A stretch of 64,000 nt of DNA from Glaciimonas sp. CA11.2 (GCF_034314045.1 NZ_JAVIWL010000001.1:5208001-5272000), one strand, 5' to 3'. Positions 15,817 to 25,990 are shown, counted from the stretch's first letter. Notes: generated by a model from the letters alone, not told the origin. Numbers and translations: made by a program.

Positions 15817-17760
15817 TCACTGTTTTGTCACATCAACGCGATGTTGTGCTGTCGCTTTGCGTCCACCATGCGTGCTTGATACTTCCACTGTTGCATCATA
15901 ACTACCCACTGGCAAGGTTGACAGGCTCAGTTGTTGTTCGGCTCCTTGCAAAATGTCACGGCCAGCTTCGTTAAGAATTTTCCAGCGGTAAGTAGGTCCC
16001 GCGCCGGAGGCTCCCGCAAAATTTGCACTCGCTTTCAAGTTAGCCACTTGCCCTTCGATAATTGACGAGTCTCCAGTAATACTAGCCTTTTGTTCTACTA
16101 CGCTAACGTTAATAGTGGCACGACTTTGTTCGCCGTGTTGATTGGTAACTGTCAGCGCGTAGGTGCCCTCGCCGATTTGGTCTTTGCCAACAATCGCGTC
16201 AGCATCTGCTCTATCAGCATAACGCAGGCTAAACGGTCCGCTTAATTTTTCCCATTTATAGTGTGTGGCGTAAAGACTCTTGCTACCTTCGAGTTTGTAA
16301 GCAAAACCTGTACTGGTGGTGCTTACAGCATTAATATTTCTTCCAACCACGGCTTGCGGAGGATTCACCGGTGGCGTGATATCGACCAGCGGCGGATAAA
16401 AATTAGCAACTACTTCGCGTCTTTCATCCAAACGTCGAGCGTTGTTTTCATACCGTTGAGTGCCCATCTCAGCACCTTTGTACAAAATGTCTGGATTGGA
16501 AAAGTAATTTAATCGGGCACACGAAGGTGAGCAGTTATAAGCCATGATAGTGCGCCATCTGCCCCCGCCAGTGCCGGCGGTGTGCTTATAACCATGTTGA
16601 TACTCAGGTGTTCTGGTCGGCACACCACCGAACTGATCGAGGTCGTGACTGAGGCCCAGGTTATGTCCGATCTCATGCGCGAAACTGTAATAACCTGTCG
16701 CATAACTATAATCAACAACTGAAAAAGCAGTCGCTTTTGATGCATTGACATACCCCGTCCCTGCCGACGTATTTGATGTCGCCAGCATGACCACCACATC
16801 TGCGCGATGACTTTCTCTAAAACCATGGACCGGTGCACCTAATACCGGATCGTTCGTATTTTTAAGCTGAGATAGCATATTGGTGTACTTTCCCTTTTCG
16901 TCGTAACTGGCATCAAAGGTTCCGGCATATTCAAAAGTAATCGCGACACCGCTATTTTTTGCGCCTTGGTTTGCCTCGGCAAATGCGAGTTTAATCACCG
17001 CTTGCAGGTCCTTCGCTTTTGCGCGGGATTGATTCGTCGTCACAACCATGACGCGAATCGTGCTATGCGCACTTTTTAACTTTATACTATCGCTACCGTC
17101 AACAAACTGCGTATGCATGCCGTCGCCAGCTTCAGCGAGTATTTGCTGGAATTGGCGCTCTTGCTGGTCTTGCTGCGTATTATCGGCACTTCCATGTTCG
17201 GCGTGCTCGGCTTGATGTTCGACCGCGTCGTCTGCTTGATCGAGCTTACTGACATCGACTTTCACAATCGCGTGCCGTCCATTTTTGAGAGGCCAAATTT
17301 GATAAAGCTGGCCTTCATGGTGGAAGGAGCCAGTGATGTTTTCGCCATTGCGCACGAGGATGGCCTGGTTGGCAGCATCTGATGCATGTTCTTCGTCAGT
17401 CTCATCAGATGAGATTTGACCGCGCCATATACTGACGCCATCGACATCAGTTTCTGCTGTAAATTTTTTAAAATGTAATACATGACCATCATCTATTGGC
17501 AAAGCGATTTCGTCTTGCTGATCATTCACCAGTAAAGGTGTAGCCGTCGCCAGGCGCACTGATGCGGTCGCTGGCGCTGCCAATATTTCTGCCAAGCCGC
17601 TACTAGCCGCCGCAGCAGCCGTATTTATTGGAGAGTCGATATCGGTCTGTTCTAGTTGAAATAATTGGTTCTCCTCAATTGAATACGCCGATGCGCAGTA
17701 AATAAGGGACATAACTGTTGATATGGCTACCAATCGGAGTGTTTTTTTTATTGAGGTCAT
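15817..17760 (-). CDS. Secreted reprolysin-like zinc metalloprotease with Ig/PKD-like tail
   Basis: The 647-residue protein has a signal peptide (to about residue 27), an acidic, Gln/His-rich propeptide-like region (about 30-230) and an M12-type zinc protease domain (about 233-460). The zinc site is HEIGHNLGLSHD, with His362, Glu363, His366 and His372, and a Met-turn appears in RTIMAYNC. Two beta-rich, Ig/PKD-like domains follow (about 466-555 and 560-645). It is expected to be exported and to degrade extracellular protein. No type I or type II secretion gene lies nearby. The prodomain lacks an obvious Cys switch. Confidence 0.87.
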   Translation of the reverse strand: MTSIKKTLRLVAISTVMSLIYCASAYSIEENQLFQLEQTDIDSPINTAAAAASSGLAEILAAPATASVRLATATPLLVNDQQDEIALPIDDGHVLHFKKFTAETDVDGVSIWRGQISSDETDEEHASDAANQAILVRNGENITGSFHHEGQLYQIWPLKNGRHAIVKVDVSKLDQADDAVEHQAEHAEHGSADNTQQDQQERQFQQILAEAGDGMHTQFVDGSDSIKLKSAHSTIRVMVVTTNQSRAKAKDLQAVIKLAFAEANQGAKNSGVAITFEYAGTFDASYDEKGKYTNMLSQLKNTNDPVLGAPVHGFRESHRADVVVMLATSNTSAGTGYVNASKATAFSVVDYSYATGYYSFAHEIGHNLGLSHDLDQFGGVPTRTPEYQHGYKHTAGTGGGRWRTIMAYNCSPSCARLNYFSNPDILYKGAEMGTQRYENNARRLDERREVVANFYPPLVDITPPVNPPQAVVGRNINAVSTTSTGFAYKLEGSKSLYATHYKWEKLSGPFSLRYADRADADAIVGKDQIGEGTYALTVTNQHGEQSRATINVSVVEQKASITGDSSIIEGQVANLKASANFAGASGAGPTYRWKILNEAGRDILQGAEQQLSLSTLPVGSYDATVEVSSTHGGRKATAQHRVDVTKQ

Positions 17761-18380
17761 TTTACGGTCTGAAATAAATAGAAAAATCGAAGTAGAACGA
17801 TTTAATCTGATGAAATAAAATTATAAAAATAAGAAGATTCTTGGCTTACATCTACGAATACGCTTGAATCAAATTTCCTGGCGAAAAAAACTGAAATTGA
17901 CACGTTTCGAGAAGTGCAAAAACGGGCATAAAAGATAACGTCACCCATTATCGTGGGTGCGAATGAAGAAGGTAATGGGACAAACCCGGAGCGTGATAGA
18001 GACTATTCTTAGCTTATATAGACTCACCATAAGCAAAAAAATGAAACACAATCCTCTTTATGAGAATGAGTCGACATAGCGCGATTGATGTTTTTTTGAA
18101 GACATCTCTGGCGCAGTAATAACGTCATCACTTCATAAAAAAGTGACATCCCTCTTTTCTTGCGTTATCTTGGAATAAATACTCTTTTAAGAACCTGAGA
18201 ATCTATCGCCAATACTCACTAGCGGGCGAAGGAGCAGCGCTGAAATTGACATTTAGATGCGTAAATGAATATCTAAAGCAACCTATCCGCCCCGGTTACG
18301 GTTGCTTTTAAAGAGATTAAGCAGGTTGCAATCGGTAAGACCAACCCGATTCATACACTTTTTTTTGTGAAGGATAATAC
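17761..18380. other. Long intergenic region upstream of the TRIC gene
   Basis: About 620 bases lie between divergent genes. The first half is AT-rich and probably contains the protease promoter. The second half (about 18180-18360) has several paired segments and is listed separately as a structured leader. No ORF is convincing. Confidence 0.5.
18181..18327 (+). promoter_or_regulatory. Candidate structured leader with attenuator upstream of the TRIC gene
   Basis: A motif CGAAGGAGCA occurs at 18227-18236, inside a short AGCG/CGCT stem. A hairpin TTTAGAT/ATCTAAA (18252-18277) is followed by a second one, AAAGCAACC/GGTTGCTTT (18275-18308), that ends in a T-run and looks like an intrinsic terminator. 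The two share bases 18275-18277, so they compete. AACCTG at 18192-18197 can also pair with CAGGTT at 18322-18327. This is the layout of an attenuator or riboswitch. CGAAGGAGC resembles the core of the glycine riboswitch, but the partner CTCTCAGG element is missing, so I do not assign a ligand. Confidence 0.35.
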
Positions 18381-19004
18381 TTGCTTTTACATACCATCTA
18401 CCTGATAGCGATTGTTGCAGAGGCGATGTCAGGCGCGATCATGGGTATGCGCCGCGATATGGATCTTTTTGGAATTTGCATGATTGGCACAGTCACCGCA
18501 TTAGGTGGCGGAACAATGCGCGATGTGTTGTTGGGCCACTACCCATTAAGTTGGATCGCCAATCCGGAATATTTACTCTTCACCATTAGCGCAGCGATCG
18601 TCACTGCGGTGGTGGCGCGCGTTCTCCATCATTTACGGACGGTGTTTTTAGTAGTTGATGGCTTGGGCTTGGTGGCATTTACGGTGATAGGGTGCAACGT
18701 TGCGATGGCTAGTGGTATGACGCCGGGTATCGTCATCATGGCTGGCTTGATTACCGGTGTTTTTGGCGGGTTGTTACGAGACGTATTATGTAACGAAATT
18801 CCATGGGTGTTACGACGCGAACTATACGCCACTGTATCGCTACTAACCGGTGCTTTATATGTTGGCCTACTTTGGATAAAAGTCGATACCAATGTCGCGT
18901 CCTTGATCGCGATCGGAACGGGCTTCTTGTTTCGATTATTGGCAATGCGATTTCACTGGCGATTGCCGCGCTTCAACGGTGACAGAATACGTGGGCTGGA
19001 TTGA
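18381..19004 (+). CDS. TRIC-type cation channel family protein (UPF0126, YadS-like)
   Basis: The 207-residue membrane protein has about seven hydrophobic helices arranged as an internal repeat: GTVTALGGGTMRDVLLG in the first half and AGLITGVFGGLLRDVLCNE in the second. This is the signature of the TRIC/UPF0126 family. Bacterial members form trimeric channels; the substrate in bacteria is uncertain, with cations or amino acids proposed. The start is TTG, with AGGA seven bases before it. A long structured leader precedes it and may regulate it. Confidence 0.88.
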   Translation: MLLHTIYLIAIVAEAMSGAIMGMRRDMDLFGICMIGTVTALGGGTMRDVLLGHYPLSWIANPEYLLFTISAAIVTAVVARVLHHLRTVFLVVDGLGLVAFTVIGCNVAMASGMTPGIVIMAGLITGVFGGLLRDVLCNEIPWVLRRELYATVSLLTGALYVGLLWIKVDTNVASLIAIGTGFLFRLLAMRFHWRLPRFNGDRIRGLD

Positions 19005-19121
19005 TGCATGATGGCGTCGGCGCGGATATCAAAAGGTCCGCGCTGTCAGTAATTTATCAGAAAAAAATAACAACTCACGCATTGTTTCGTCGCAGAGTAT
19101 AAACAGCATTTTAAGTGCAGC

Positions 19122-19934
19122 TCAACCCAATCGCTCAAGCAAGGCGATTGCGCCAGCCGGTGCACGTTCTTTGGCACCGTTGATAAAGAATACAAACACA
19201 TCGCGTGCCACGTCTTGCTTCGTCTGGGGAGTGATGCGTGGAAACACATCCTGATCAACCGCACTACTCCCTACAGCAAGTTTGTTAAAGCGGGTCGCCC
19301 ACGTATCAAGCGACTCGGGAGAGTAACCTGACTTTATTTCAGATTGACTACACATCAGTCTTGCATAGACAAAATCGGTACTGAAATCTGCAAAGGAAGG
19401 ATAATCTCTTGAATCGGTGAAAACGCTCGCCATTTTGTATTTCCGCATCAATTTAAAAAAATCAGGGATCATAAAACTATCATGTCGCACATCCAGTACA
19501 TGACGCAGTTTTATACCGTCAATTTTATTCGGAAGTAGTGAAACAAAAGCAGTGATGTCAGCAATATCACAGTGTTTGGTGGGTGGTAATTGCCATAAAA
19601 CCGGGCCTAATTTTTCTCCAAGTTCCGCTATACCACTCTGAATAAAGCGCTCAACAGACTCACCGGCATCCGCCAGTATCCGCCGATTGGTGCTATAACG
19701 CGGTGCTTTCACCGAAAAGAGAAAGCCATCTGGCGTTTCTGCCGCCCATCGTGCGAACGTAGCGGGCTTTTGCGTACTGTAGTAAGTACCGTTTATTTCG
19801 ATTGCAGTGACTTGGCGACTGGCGTATTCCAGTTCATGGGCATGAGCCAGACCTGCCGGATAAAAGTTGTCACGCCAAGGGGCGTAAGTCCAGCCACCTA
19901 TGCCAACGCGTATGAAGCATTTACGGTTTTTCAT
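19122..19934 (-). CDS. DUF72 (YecE-like) protein
   Basis: This 270-residue TIM-barrel-like protein carries the family signature: GGWTYAPWRDNFYP at the start, EINGTYYS, FSVKAPR and VLWQLPP. The biochemical function is unknown. It is transcribed alone between the TRIC gene (convergent) and the tRNA cluster. Confidence 0.87.
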   Translation of the reverse strand: MKNRKCFIRVGIGGWTYAPWRDNFYPAGLAHAHELEYASRQVTAIEINGTYYSTQKPATFARWAAETPDGFLFSVKAPRYSTNRRILADAGESVERFIQSGIAELGEKLGPVLWQLPPTKHCDIADITAFVSLLPNKIDGIKLRHVLDVRHDSFMIPDFFKLMRKYKMASVFTDSRDYPSFADFSTDFVYARLMCSQSEIKSGYSPESLDTWATRFNKLAVGSSAVDQDVFPRITPQTKQDVARDVFVFFINGAKERAPAGAIALLERLG

Positions 19935-20097
19935 CTTCGCTCCTTAGCAACGACGATGCTTTTATAATAACAACATATTAACGCAACGGAGAAAAAGGCG
20001 AACTGGAAGGTAAAAACGTTGATAAGGATGTGATTAACAGGGAAAATTCGGACTAATGAGGGTAACGCGGGCTAGTTGTTAAAAAACCGTTCTTAAA

Positions 20098-20136
20098 AAG
20101 CAAAAACCGCTGAGCAACAAAGCTGATCAGCGGTTT
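20098..20136 (-). terminator. Rho-independent terminator of the initiator tRNA cluster
   Basis: A 10-bp perfect stem, AAACCGCTGA/TCAGCGGTTT, is followed on the minus strand by a T-rich tail. It lies just downstream of the last tRNA. Confidence 0.85.
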
Positions 20137-20143
20137 CGACTAT

Positions 20144-20220
<77 letters not shown>

Positions 20221-20266
20221 TCTGTACTTTCAAACAATATCAGGATATTCTCTGATACTTTACATC

Positions 20267-20343
<77 letters not shown>

Positions 20344-20390
20344 TCTGTACTTTTCAAACAATGCCAGGATATTTTCTGACATTTTAAATC

Positions 20391-20467
<77 letters not shown>

Positions 20468-20480
20468 TCTGAGGAATGAG

Positions 20481-20509
20481 AGTATAAGCTGGTTTGATTA
20501 ATATAGCAA
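20481..20509 (-). promoter_or_regulatory. Sigma-70 promoter of the tRNA-fMet cluster
   Basis: On the minus strand, -35 TTGCTA and -10 TATACT are separated by exactly 17 bases. The -10 ends about 13 bases before the first tRNA. This is a good consensus match at the expected place. Confidence 0.75.
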
Positions 20510-20675
20510 ACGTTATAGTCAGAAAGCGCATTTAGATGGTGCGGTGATACACTTCCATGTCAGGTAAAAAAAGCAGGCTAAATGAAACACCTTGTTTATA
20601 GTAACAATTCCTTTCAACGCATAATGAATGATGTGCCTTTCAAAACATTGTGCCCAGACCTTTAATTCGCTACCT

Positions 20676-21248
20676 ATGAAATTTTGCTCCGAATGCGCGC
20701 ATCCTGTATCCCTGCAAATCCCACCTGACGACACGCGTTCACGCTTTGTCTGCAGCAATTGCGGCACGATCCATTATCAGAATCCGAAGATGGTGGTTGG
20801 CTCAATTCCGGTATGGGAGCACGATGGAGAAATAAGTATATTGTTGTGCAAACGCGCTATAGAACCGCGACTCGGTTACTGGACGCTTCCGGCTGGGTTC
20901 ATGGAGAACGACGAAACCACTGAGGATGCTGCTCGCCGCGAAACAGAAGAAGAAGCAGGTGCCAAAATCACCCTGCACGGGCTTTTCTCCATGATTAATG
21001 TCCCACATGTTCATCAGGTACATTTATTTTATCGGGCGACTTTGCTCGACCTTGATTACGCGGCTGGCATCGAGAGTCTTGAAGTGGAGATGTTTACCGA
21101 AGCACAAATTCCTTGGGAAGATATTGCCTTCCCAACTGTTGCTACCACGCTGAAGGCTTTCTTTAACGATCTCAAACTAGTGCAAAAAAATGGTGCCAGT
21201 TTCGGGCTCCATACCGAAGACATCTATAAGCCGATGCGCAGCAAGTAG
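20676..21248 (+). CDS. Nudix hydrolase with N-terminal zinc ribbon
   Basis: The 190-residue protein starts with a four-Cys zinc ribbon (Cys4, Cys7, Cys26, Cys29). It then has a Nudix domain with the complete box from Gly74 to Ala96 (G-x5-E-x7-RETEEEAGA). Enzymes of this type hydrolyse nucleoside diphosphate derivatives such as NADH, ADP-ribose or FAD; the substrate here is unknown. It lacks the NADH-pyrophosphatase SQPWPFPxS signature, so I do not call it NudC. I chose the ATG at 20676 because the zinc ribbon then starts the protein; the open frame reaches 20628. Confidence 0.85.
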   Translation: MKFCSECAHPVSLQIPPDDTRSRFVCSNCGTIHYQNPKMVVGSIPVWEHDGEISILLCKRAIEPRLGYWTLPAGFMENDETTEDAARRETEEEAGAKITLHGLFSMINVPHVHQVHLFYRATLLDLDYAAGIESLEVEMFTEAQIPWEDIAFPTVATTLKAFFNDLKLVQKNGASFGLHTEDIYKPMRSK

Positions 21249-21290
21249 TTTTCTAATCCGGCGCTAGATTAAGAAACTACTATCTACCTT

Positions 21291-21329
21291 AAAAACTTGT
21301 CGGGGTTAGACTTCGTTTATCCTGACAAG
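21291..21329 (-). terminator. Rho-independent terminator of the GGDEF-EAL gene
   Basis: A stem CTTGTC/GACAAG, extended by G:C and G:T pairs, is followed on the minus strand by TTTTT. It lies 17 bases after the stop of the GGDEF-EAL gene. A second hairpin (AGTAGTTT/AAACTACT, 21244-21281) overlaps the Nudix stop codon but has no T-run. Confidence 0.6.
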
Positions 21330-21345
21330 CCAACAAATGTTCGGT

Positions 21346-23673
21346 CTATCTACGTGGCAGATAGGAAGCAATCAACGCATCGAGCGGCATTGGCCGGCTT
21401 AATATAAATCCCTGAATTAAATTGCAACCGTATTGACGCAAAAAAACCAATTGATCATCCGTTTCAACGCCCTCGGCAATGACGCCCAATTTCATGTGGC
21501 GGCCAAGCTCAATCATGGCGCGTACGATCGCTCTATCTTCCCTTAAATGCGGTAGACCATCAACAAATGAGCGGTCGATCTTAATAGAAGAAATCGGCAA
21601 TCTTTTGAGCCTTGAGAGCGACGAGTAACCAACGCCAAAATCATCAAGACTAATCCCTACACCGAGCTCACGCAGTGCCTGCATAACAGGAATCACCTTT
21701 TCGGGTTGCTGCATCAACATACCCTCTGTCAGCTCAAGGCAAAGATGATGGGTCCCGATGCCAAACTCTTTCAAGATGACGGTCAGCTCATCCGGCAAAT
21801 CATTACTCGTAAATTCCGGCGCCGCCATATTGACATGCATTTCCAGGTTACTCAATCCCGAACGATGCAAATATGCAAGATCTCGGCACGCCTGACGCAA
21901 CACCCAGCGTCCGATATTGATGATCAGACTGCTTTGTTCAGCAATCGGAATAAAAATGTCCGGCCTGACGATATCGCCGTTTGCCCTGCGCCAGCGGATA
22001 AGCGCTTCAACGGCGTGCATCTTCTGATCGCTATCATTAAATATGGGCTGGTATTCGAGAAAGAATGCATTATCAGTCAGCGCCTGATGCAGTTCGGCCT
22101 CCATGGTCATTCGTTGCGCTACGTCGGATTGTTCAATCGCTAAAGTATGGGAAGTACTATTCGAAAAAAAGCTGAGCGCATTTCTGCCATTCTTTTTAAT
22201 ACGATACATTGCGGCATCGGCGCTGCGCAACAGTTCCGGACTGGTCATCCCATTTTCCGGGAAGATGCTGATGCCCACGCTGGCCGACACCGTCATATCA
22301 TTGCCGTCAAACAGAAACGGCATACACGCTGCTTGCAATACCTTCGATGCCAACGCATTCAATTGCTGGTCTAATGGCTGCGTGACACCATCCGGTATCA
22401 ACAAAATCGCGAATTCGTCCCCTCCAAGCCGCCCGACATAACTTCCTGATGGAACAAGTAGCTGTAACCGCCTTGCAAATTCCTGCAACACTACATTACC
22501 GGCTTCGTGACCGAACGCATCATTAACTGGCTTAAAACGATCCAGATCGATAAAGATTAAGCCAAACGATGTTCCCGCAATGGTCGAATTCTGACAAGTG
22601 TTATCGAGCATATGATAAAAATAGGTGCGGTTTGCCAACTCCGTCAATCCGTCAATCTGCGCTAACTGCCGAATGGTTTCCTGCTGCTCAAGTCGTTGTG
22701 CAGTCTGGGCGATCAATACACCTATTGTCTCGGAAAGAATCGGTAGCTGGGCTTCGTGCTGGCGGGAGAGTTTGCTATAAAATTCCAGCACCCCGGGACT
22801 ATGCCGCTGACCGCCCTCCGTCACATACACGACCGGAAAGATGTAGCCAGACCGCAATCCGCACTTGACAGCGCCATTGTGACGCAAGAAGCCCGGCGCG
22901 CTTCCCAGATTTTCAATCCAACGCGCCTCGCCGGATTGCCACACCAAACCCACTGTGCCAATGCCCGCGGCCATCCTCAATGCGGCGCTTTCTTCGTTGA
23001 ACGCTTCGAGCGAGTATTGGGGGTTGTGCCAGAAATGCTTACATAAAAGTTGCTGCGAGCCAGCCAGATCAGACTCCAATGGGCGATCTAAAGCCCAATA
23101 AGCACCCCATTCCCAACCTAAATTCTCACATACCACTTTAATAACTTTGGTGACAGCAACACCTAAAGTATCGGTACTTAACAAAAATTGGGTGCACTCA
23201 AAACTCAGCCGCTCACGTATCGCGACATGCTTTGAAGCAGTCGTTTCTAACAAAACGCCACTACGGACCGCGTGCTTCCTGGCGGACTGAGGCAATGACA
23301 TCAGGCGGAACCAGTGCATACCATACTTCTCAGTGACAACGCGAAACTCACGGTCGACCGACTCGCCTTCCAGACTGTCCGTTTTGAGCGTCGCCTCCAA
23401 AACTTTTAAATCTTCCGGAGGCATGCTAATTAAGCAATTTTTTAGAGATGGATACCATCCCGCCTCGACTCCCAACATGCGCGCGGCATTAACCGACAAT
23501 ACCAACTGATCGGTCTTAACGTCGAACCACCAGCGCCCAAAGAACGCTGCTTGCTCACTAAAATCGGGAACAATGGCTTCGGAGAGCGGGGTTCGTAAGG
23601 AGGGCGTAACGCTTTCGTTATTCGGCCGTCCGAACACTGGGGCCGAAGATACCAAAGAGGAGAATTCATGCAT
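21346..23673 (-). CDS. PAS-GAF-GGDEF-EAL cyclic-di-GMP enzyme
   Basis: The 775-residue cytoplasmic signalling protein has no membrane segments. Its order is PAS-like (about 40-155), GAF (about 160-330), GGDEF (about 335-500; GGDEF at 417-421 intact) and EAL (about 520-770; Glu556-Ala-Leu). The EAL domain keeps DDFGVGYSSL and the LKIDRSF-type motif (IKIDRSFVDGL). Both activities may therefore be present. The inhibitory RxxD site before GGDEF is missing, so product inhibition of the cyclase is not expected. It is a single-gene unit with its own terminator. The sensory ligand is unknown. Confidence 0.92.
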   Translation of the reverse strand: MHEFSSLVSSAPVFGRPNNESVTPSLRTPLSEAIVPDFSEQAAFFGRWWFDVKTDQLVLSVNAARMLGVEAGWYPSLKNCLISMPPEDLKVLEATLKTDSLEGESVDREFRVVTEKYGMHWFRLMSLPQSARKHAVRSGVLLETTASKHVAIRERLSFECTQFLLSTDTLGVAVTKVIKVVCENLGWEWGAYWALDRPLESDLAGSQQLLCKHFWHNPQYSLEAFNEESAALRMAAGIGTVGLVWQSGEARWIENLGSAPGFLRHNGAVKCGLRSGYIFPVVYVTEGGQRHSPGVLEFYSKLSRQHEAQLPILSETIGVLIAQTAQRLEQQETIRQLAQIDGLTELANRTYFYHMLDNTCQNSTIAGTSFGLIFIDLDRFKPVNDAFGHEAGNVVLQEFARRLQLLVPSGSYVGRLGGDEFAILLIPDGVTQPLDQQLNALASKVLQAACMPFLFDGNDMTVSASVGISIFPENGMTSPELLRSADAAMYRIKKNGRNALSFFSNSTSHTLAIEQSDVAQRMTMEAELHQALTDNAFFLEYQPIFNDSDQKMHAVEALIRWRRANGDIVRPDIFIPIAEQSSLIINIGRWVLRQACRDLAYLHRSGLSNLEMHVNMAAPEFTSNDLPDELTVILKEFGIGTHHLCLELTEGMLMQQPEKVIPVMQALRELGVGISLDDFGVGYSSLSRLKRLPISSIKIDRSFVDGLPHLREDRAIVRAMIELGRHMKLGVIAEGVETDDQLVFLRQYGCNLIQGFILSRPMPLDALIASYLPRR

Positions 23674-24166
23674 AGTGGCTAATATCTCAATCTCTTGGAT
23701 AATGTTAATTGTGACTAATTACAGCATATTCCATTACAGCAAATTTCGGGCCAACAAAAAGGTTCGACCATTAAGCGTCAATTAGGCGCGGCGTTCAACT
23801 ATCAATATTATCGCGCACAAAAATGATGCAAGGCGCGTTCCTTGCACCATTTACTGCTCGGCAACATGCATTCTCATCCTTATAGGTTGGGCAGAAGTGG
23901 TTAATATGGCAAACTTGGATGCATGCATCTTCAGAACTCAACGTGTCATTACTTTTTTATCAAGAAAAATCAAACGACGAGGATGAGTTAATGAGATACA
24001 TACTACCAGTTCAGTAAAATTTCCCAATAAGCATTCTGATGTAATAGTGCACAGGGAAAATTTTTGATATTCAAAAATAGTTGACTATGAGAAAAACGCG
24101 ATTTAACGCTGCTCACTTCCTTAAAATGGTAATCAAAAGCGCCAACAAGACGGTCAGGGACCGACG
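23674..24166. other. Intergenic region upstream of the GGDEF-EAL gene and aat
   Basis: About 490 bases lie between divergent genes and are AT-rich. The two promoters must be here, but I cannot pick a clear pair. The short ORF from 24003 to 24218 on the minus strand overlaps the aat start and looks like a shadow. No RNA or repeat was seen. Confidence 0.4.
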
Positions 24167-24889
24167 ATGATTCCCTGGTTAGAAATTGACACACCATTTC
24201 CAGACGTGTCAGAGGCATTGGGACCGGACGATGGTGCGCCCGGACTACTCGCTGCGGGGGCTAATCTTTCGCCGCAGCGGTTGCTTAACGCCTATCGACA
24301 TGGCATCTTTCCATGGTTTTCTGAAGGCCAGCCTATCCTTTGGTGGAGTACAGACCCGCGCATGGTGCTGGAAACCGAACGCTTCAAATACTCTGCCAGC
24401 TTAAAAAAAACCTTAAAGAAAATCCACCGTAATCGCGCTGATCGTCGCTGGCAGATTCGCTTTGACTTTGCTTTTGAGGAGGTCATGCATGCATGCGCCG
24501 CGCCACGGCGAGATGGTCAAGGCACATGGATATCAGATGAGATCATTGAGGGCTATCGGGCACTTCACCACCTCGGTTATGCGCACTCAGTGGAAGTCTG
24601 GCTTGATGGCAAGTTGGTTGGAGGCGCTTATGGTGTCAGCATCGGACGGATGTTTTATGGTGAATCAATGTTCGCGCGTGTCACCGATGCCTCCAAAATT
24701 GCACTGGCCTACCTGGTTCACTTTCTGCGTCAAAACGGCGTTACGCTGATTGACTGCCAGCAGGAGACGCCGCATCTTGCTTCGCTAGGTGCGGTTCCCA
24801 TTTCTCGCGACGCCTTTATGCGACATCTCACCGAAGCGATAAATCATCCACAAATTCACAACTGGCGACCGATACCATTGTTCCCATAA
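24167..24889 (+). CDS. aat: Leucyl/phenylalanyl-tRNA-protein transferase
   Basis: It adds Leu or Phe from aminoacyl-tRNA to proteins with N-terminal Lys or Arg, marking them for ClpAP (N-degron pathway). The 240 residues show the signature [34 protein letters not shown] and [18 protein letters not shown]. It heads the conserved aat-bpt-pyrD group; the gap to bpt is about 280 bases. Confidence 0.95.
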   Translation: MIPWLEIDTPFPDVSEALGPDDGAPGLLAAGANLSPQRLLNAYRHGIFPWFSEGQPILWWSTDPRMVLETERFKYSASLKKTLKKIHRNRADRRWQIRFDFAFEEVMHACAAPRRDGQGTWISDEIIEGYRALHHLGYAHSVEVWLDGKLVGGAYGVSIGRMFYGESMFARVTDASKIALAYLVHFLRQNGVTLIDCQQETPHLASLGAVPISRDAFMRHLTEAINHPQIHNWRPIPLFP

Positions 24890-25167
24890 CAAGATTAGTA
24901 AGCATGGACTTACTAGCTGGTAAGTAAATTTGGCAAGCTATTGCAGTTTTCGGGTTGGTGCCAGGAGCGCGCCACCAACACGACATTGCGCTTACGGTGT
25001 AAATTACAGCTATAGGAAATACGCAAAATGATCCCGACAACGGGTTTGTATCCTCTCCGGAAAAACACAGTACGTTAGTATCGGGCCGCATAGACGGCTA
25101 GGAAAGCTCAACGTTGCCGGAGCGGTTTGCGAAAGTCCGAACTATTGAACCGGTCAGGAATAGGTAC

Positions 25168-25893
25168 ATGACGCACTTAAAAGATCTCCCATTTTCAACC
25201 CTCCAATTTTACGCAACGGCACCGTACGCTTGTAGCTATCTGGATGGGCGCCAGGCACGCTCACTGGTAGCGACGCCGTCGCACCTGATCAATGCCGATG
25301 TCTATTCCGAACTAGTCAAAAATGGCTTTCGACGCAGCGGCATTTTCACCTATCGACCTTGTTGCGATGGCTGCCATGCCTGCACGCCTGTGCGCACACT
25401 GGTCAACGCGTTCATCCCTAATCGCAGTCAGCGCCGAGCTTGGGAGAAACATCGTCAGTTGACCGGCTTAGTCACCAATCTTGCTTACGTACATGAGCAC
25501 TACGAACTCTATTTACGTTATCAAATTTCACGTCACGCAGGTGGTGGTATGGATCAGGACAGTCGGGATCAATACGCGCAATTTTTGCTGCAAAGTAAGG
25601 TCAATACCCGTTTGGTCGAGTTTCGCGAACCAGACGGCACGTTACGAATGATCAGCATCATTGACGTGCTTAATGACGGACTATCTTCGGTCTACACGTT
25701 TTATGACCCAGACGTGATCGGTGCATCCTTTGGTACTTACAGTATTTTATGGCAGATCAAACAGGCGCAACAACTCGACATGGCGTATGTCTATCTTGGC
25801 TATTGGATCAAAGATAGCCTTAAAATGGCATACAAAATAAACTTCCGACCACTGGAAGCGTTAAGGGAAAATGAATGGGGTACGTTAGAATAG
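25168..25893 (+). CDS. bpt: Aspartate/glutamate leucyltransferase
   Basis: It transfers Leu to proteins with N-terminal Asp or Glu and so widens the N-degron pathway begun by Aat. The 241-residue protein has [12 protein letters not shown], the Cys-rich [15 protein letters not shown] block and PNRSQRRAW. This is typical of the bacterial ATE1/Bpt family. I chose the ATG at 25168 (MTHLKDLPF) because the upstream extension starts with TTG and is not conserved. Its place between aat and pyrD is usual for the group. Confidence 0.93.
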   Translation: MTHLKDLPFSTLQFYATAPYACSYLDGRQARSLVATPSHLINADVYSELVKNGFRRSGIFTYRPCCDGCHACTPVRTLVNAFIPNRSQRRAWEKHRQLTGLVTNLAYVHEHYELYLRYQISRHAGGGMDQDSRDQYAQFLLQSKVNTRLVEFREPDGTLRMISIIDVLNDGLSSVYTFYDPDVIGASFGTYSILWQIKQAQQLDMAYVYLGYWIKDSLKMAYKINFRPLEALRENEWGTLE

Positions 25894-25990
25894 TGAAATT
25901 CGCCGACGTAAACTAAAAAATGGGACCATTCCCTTGTCTTATTGCCGGCCCACCAACCAGTTCTATACAACCGTTACCGCTCAGCCTACC

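Noticed and set aside
18181..18327. Glycine riboswitch upstream of the TRIC gene
   Set aside because: Only the CGAAGGAGC core is present on the plus strand. The required GGAGAG and CTCTCAGG partner elements are missing; TCTCAGG occurs nearby but on the opposite strand. Kept only as a structured leader.
19020..19043. Terminator after the TRIC gene (GCGCGGA/TCCGCGC)
   Set aside because: The stem is perfect but no T-run follows, so I do not call it as a terminator.
24896..24915. Terminator after aat (TAGTAAG/CTTACTA)
   Set aside because: A short AT-rich stem without a T-run. The downstream genes bpt and pyrD are co-directional.
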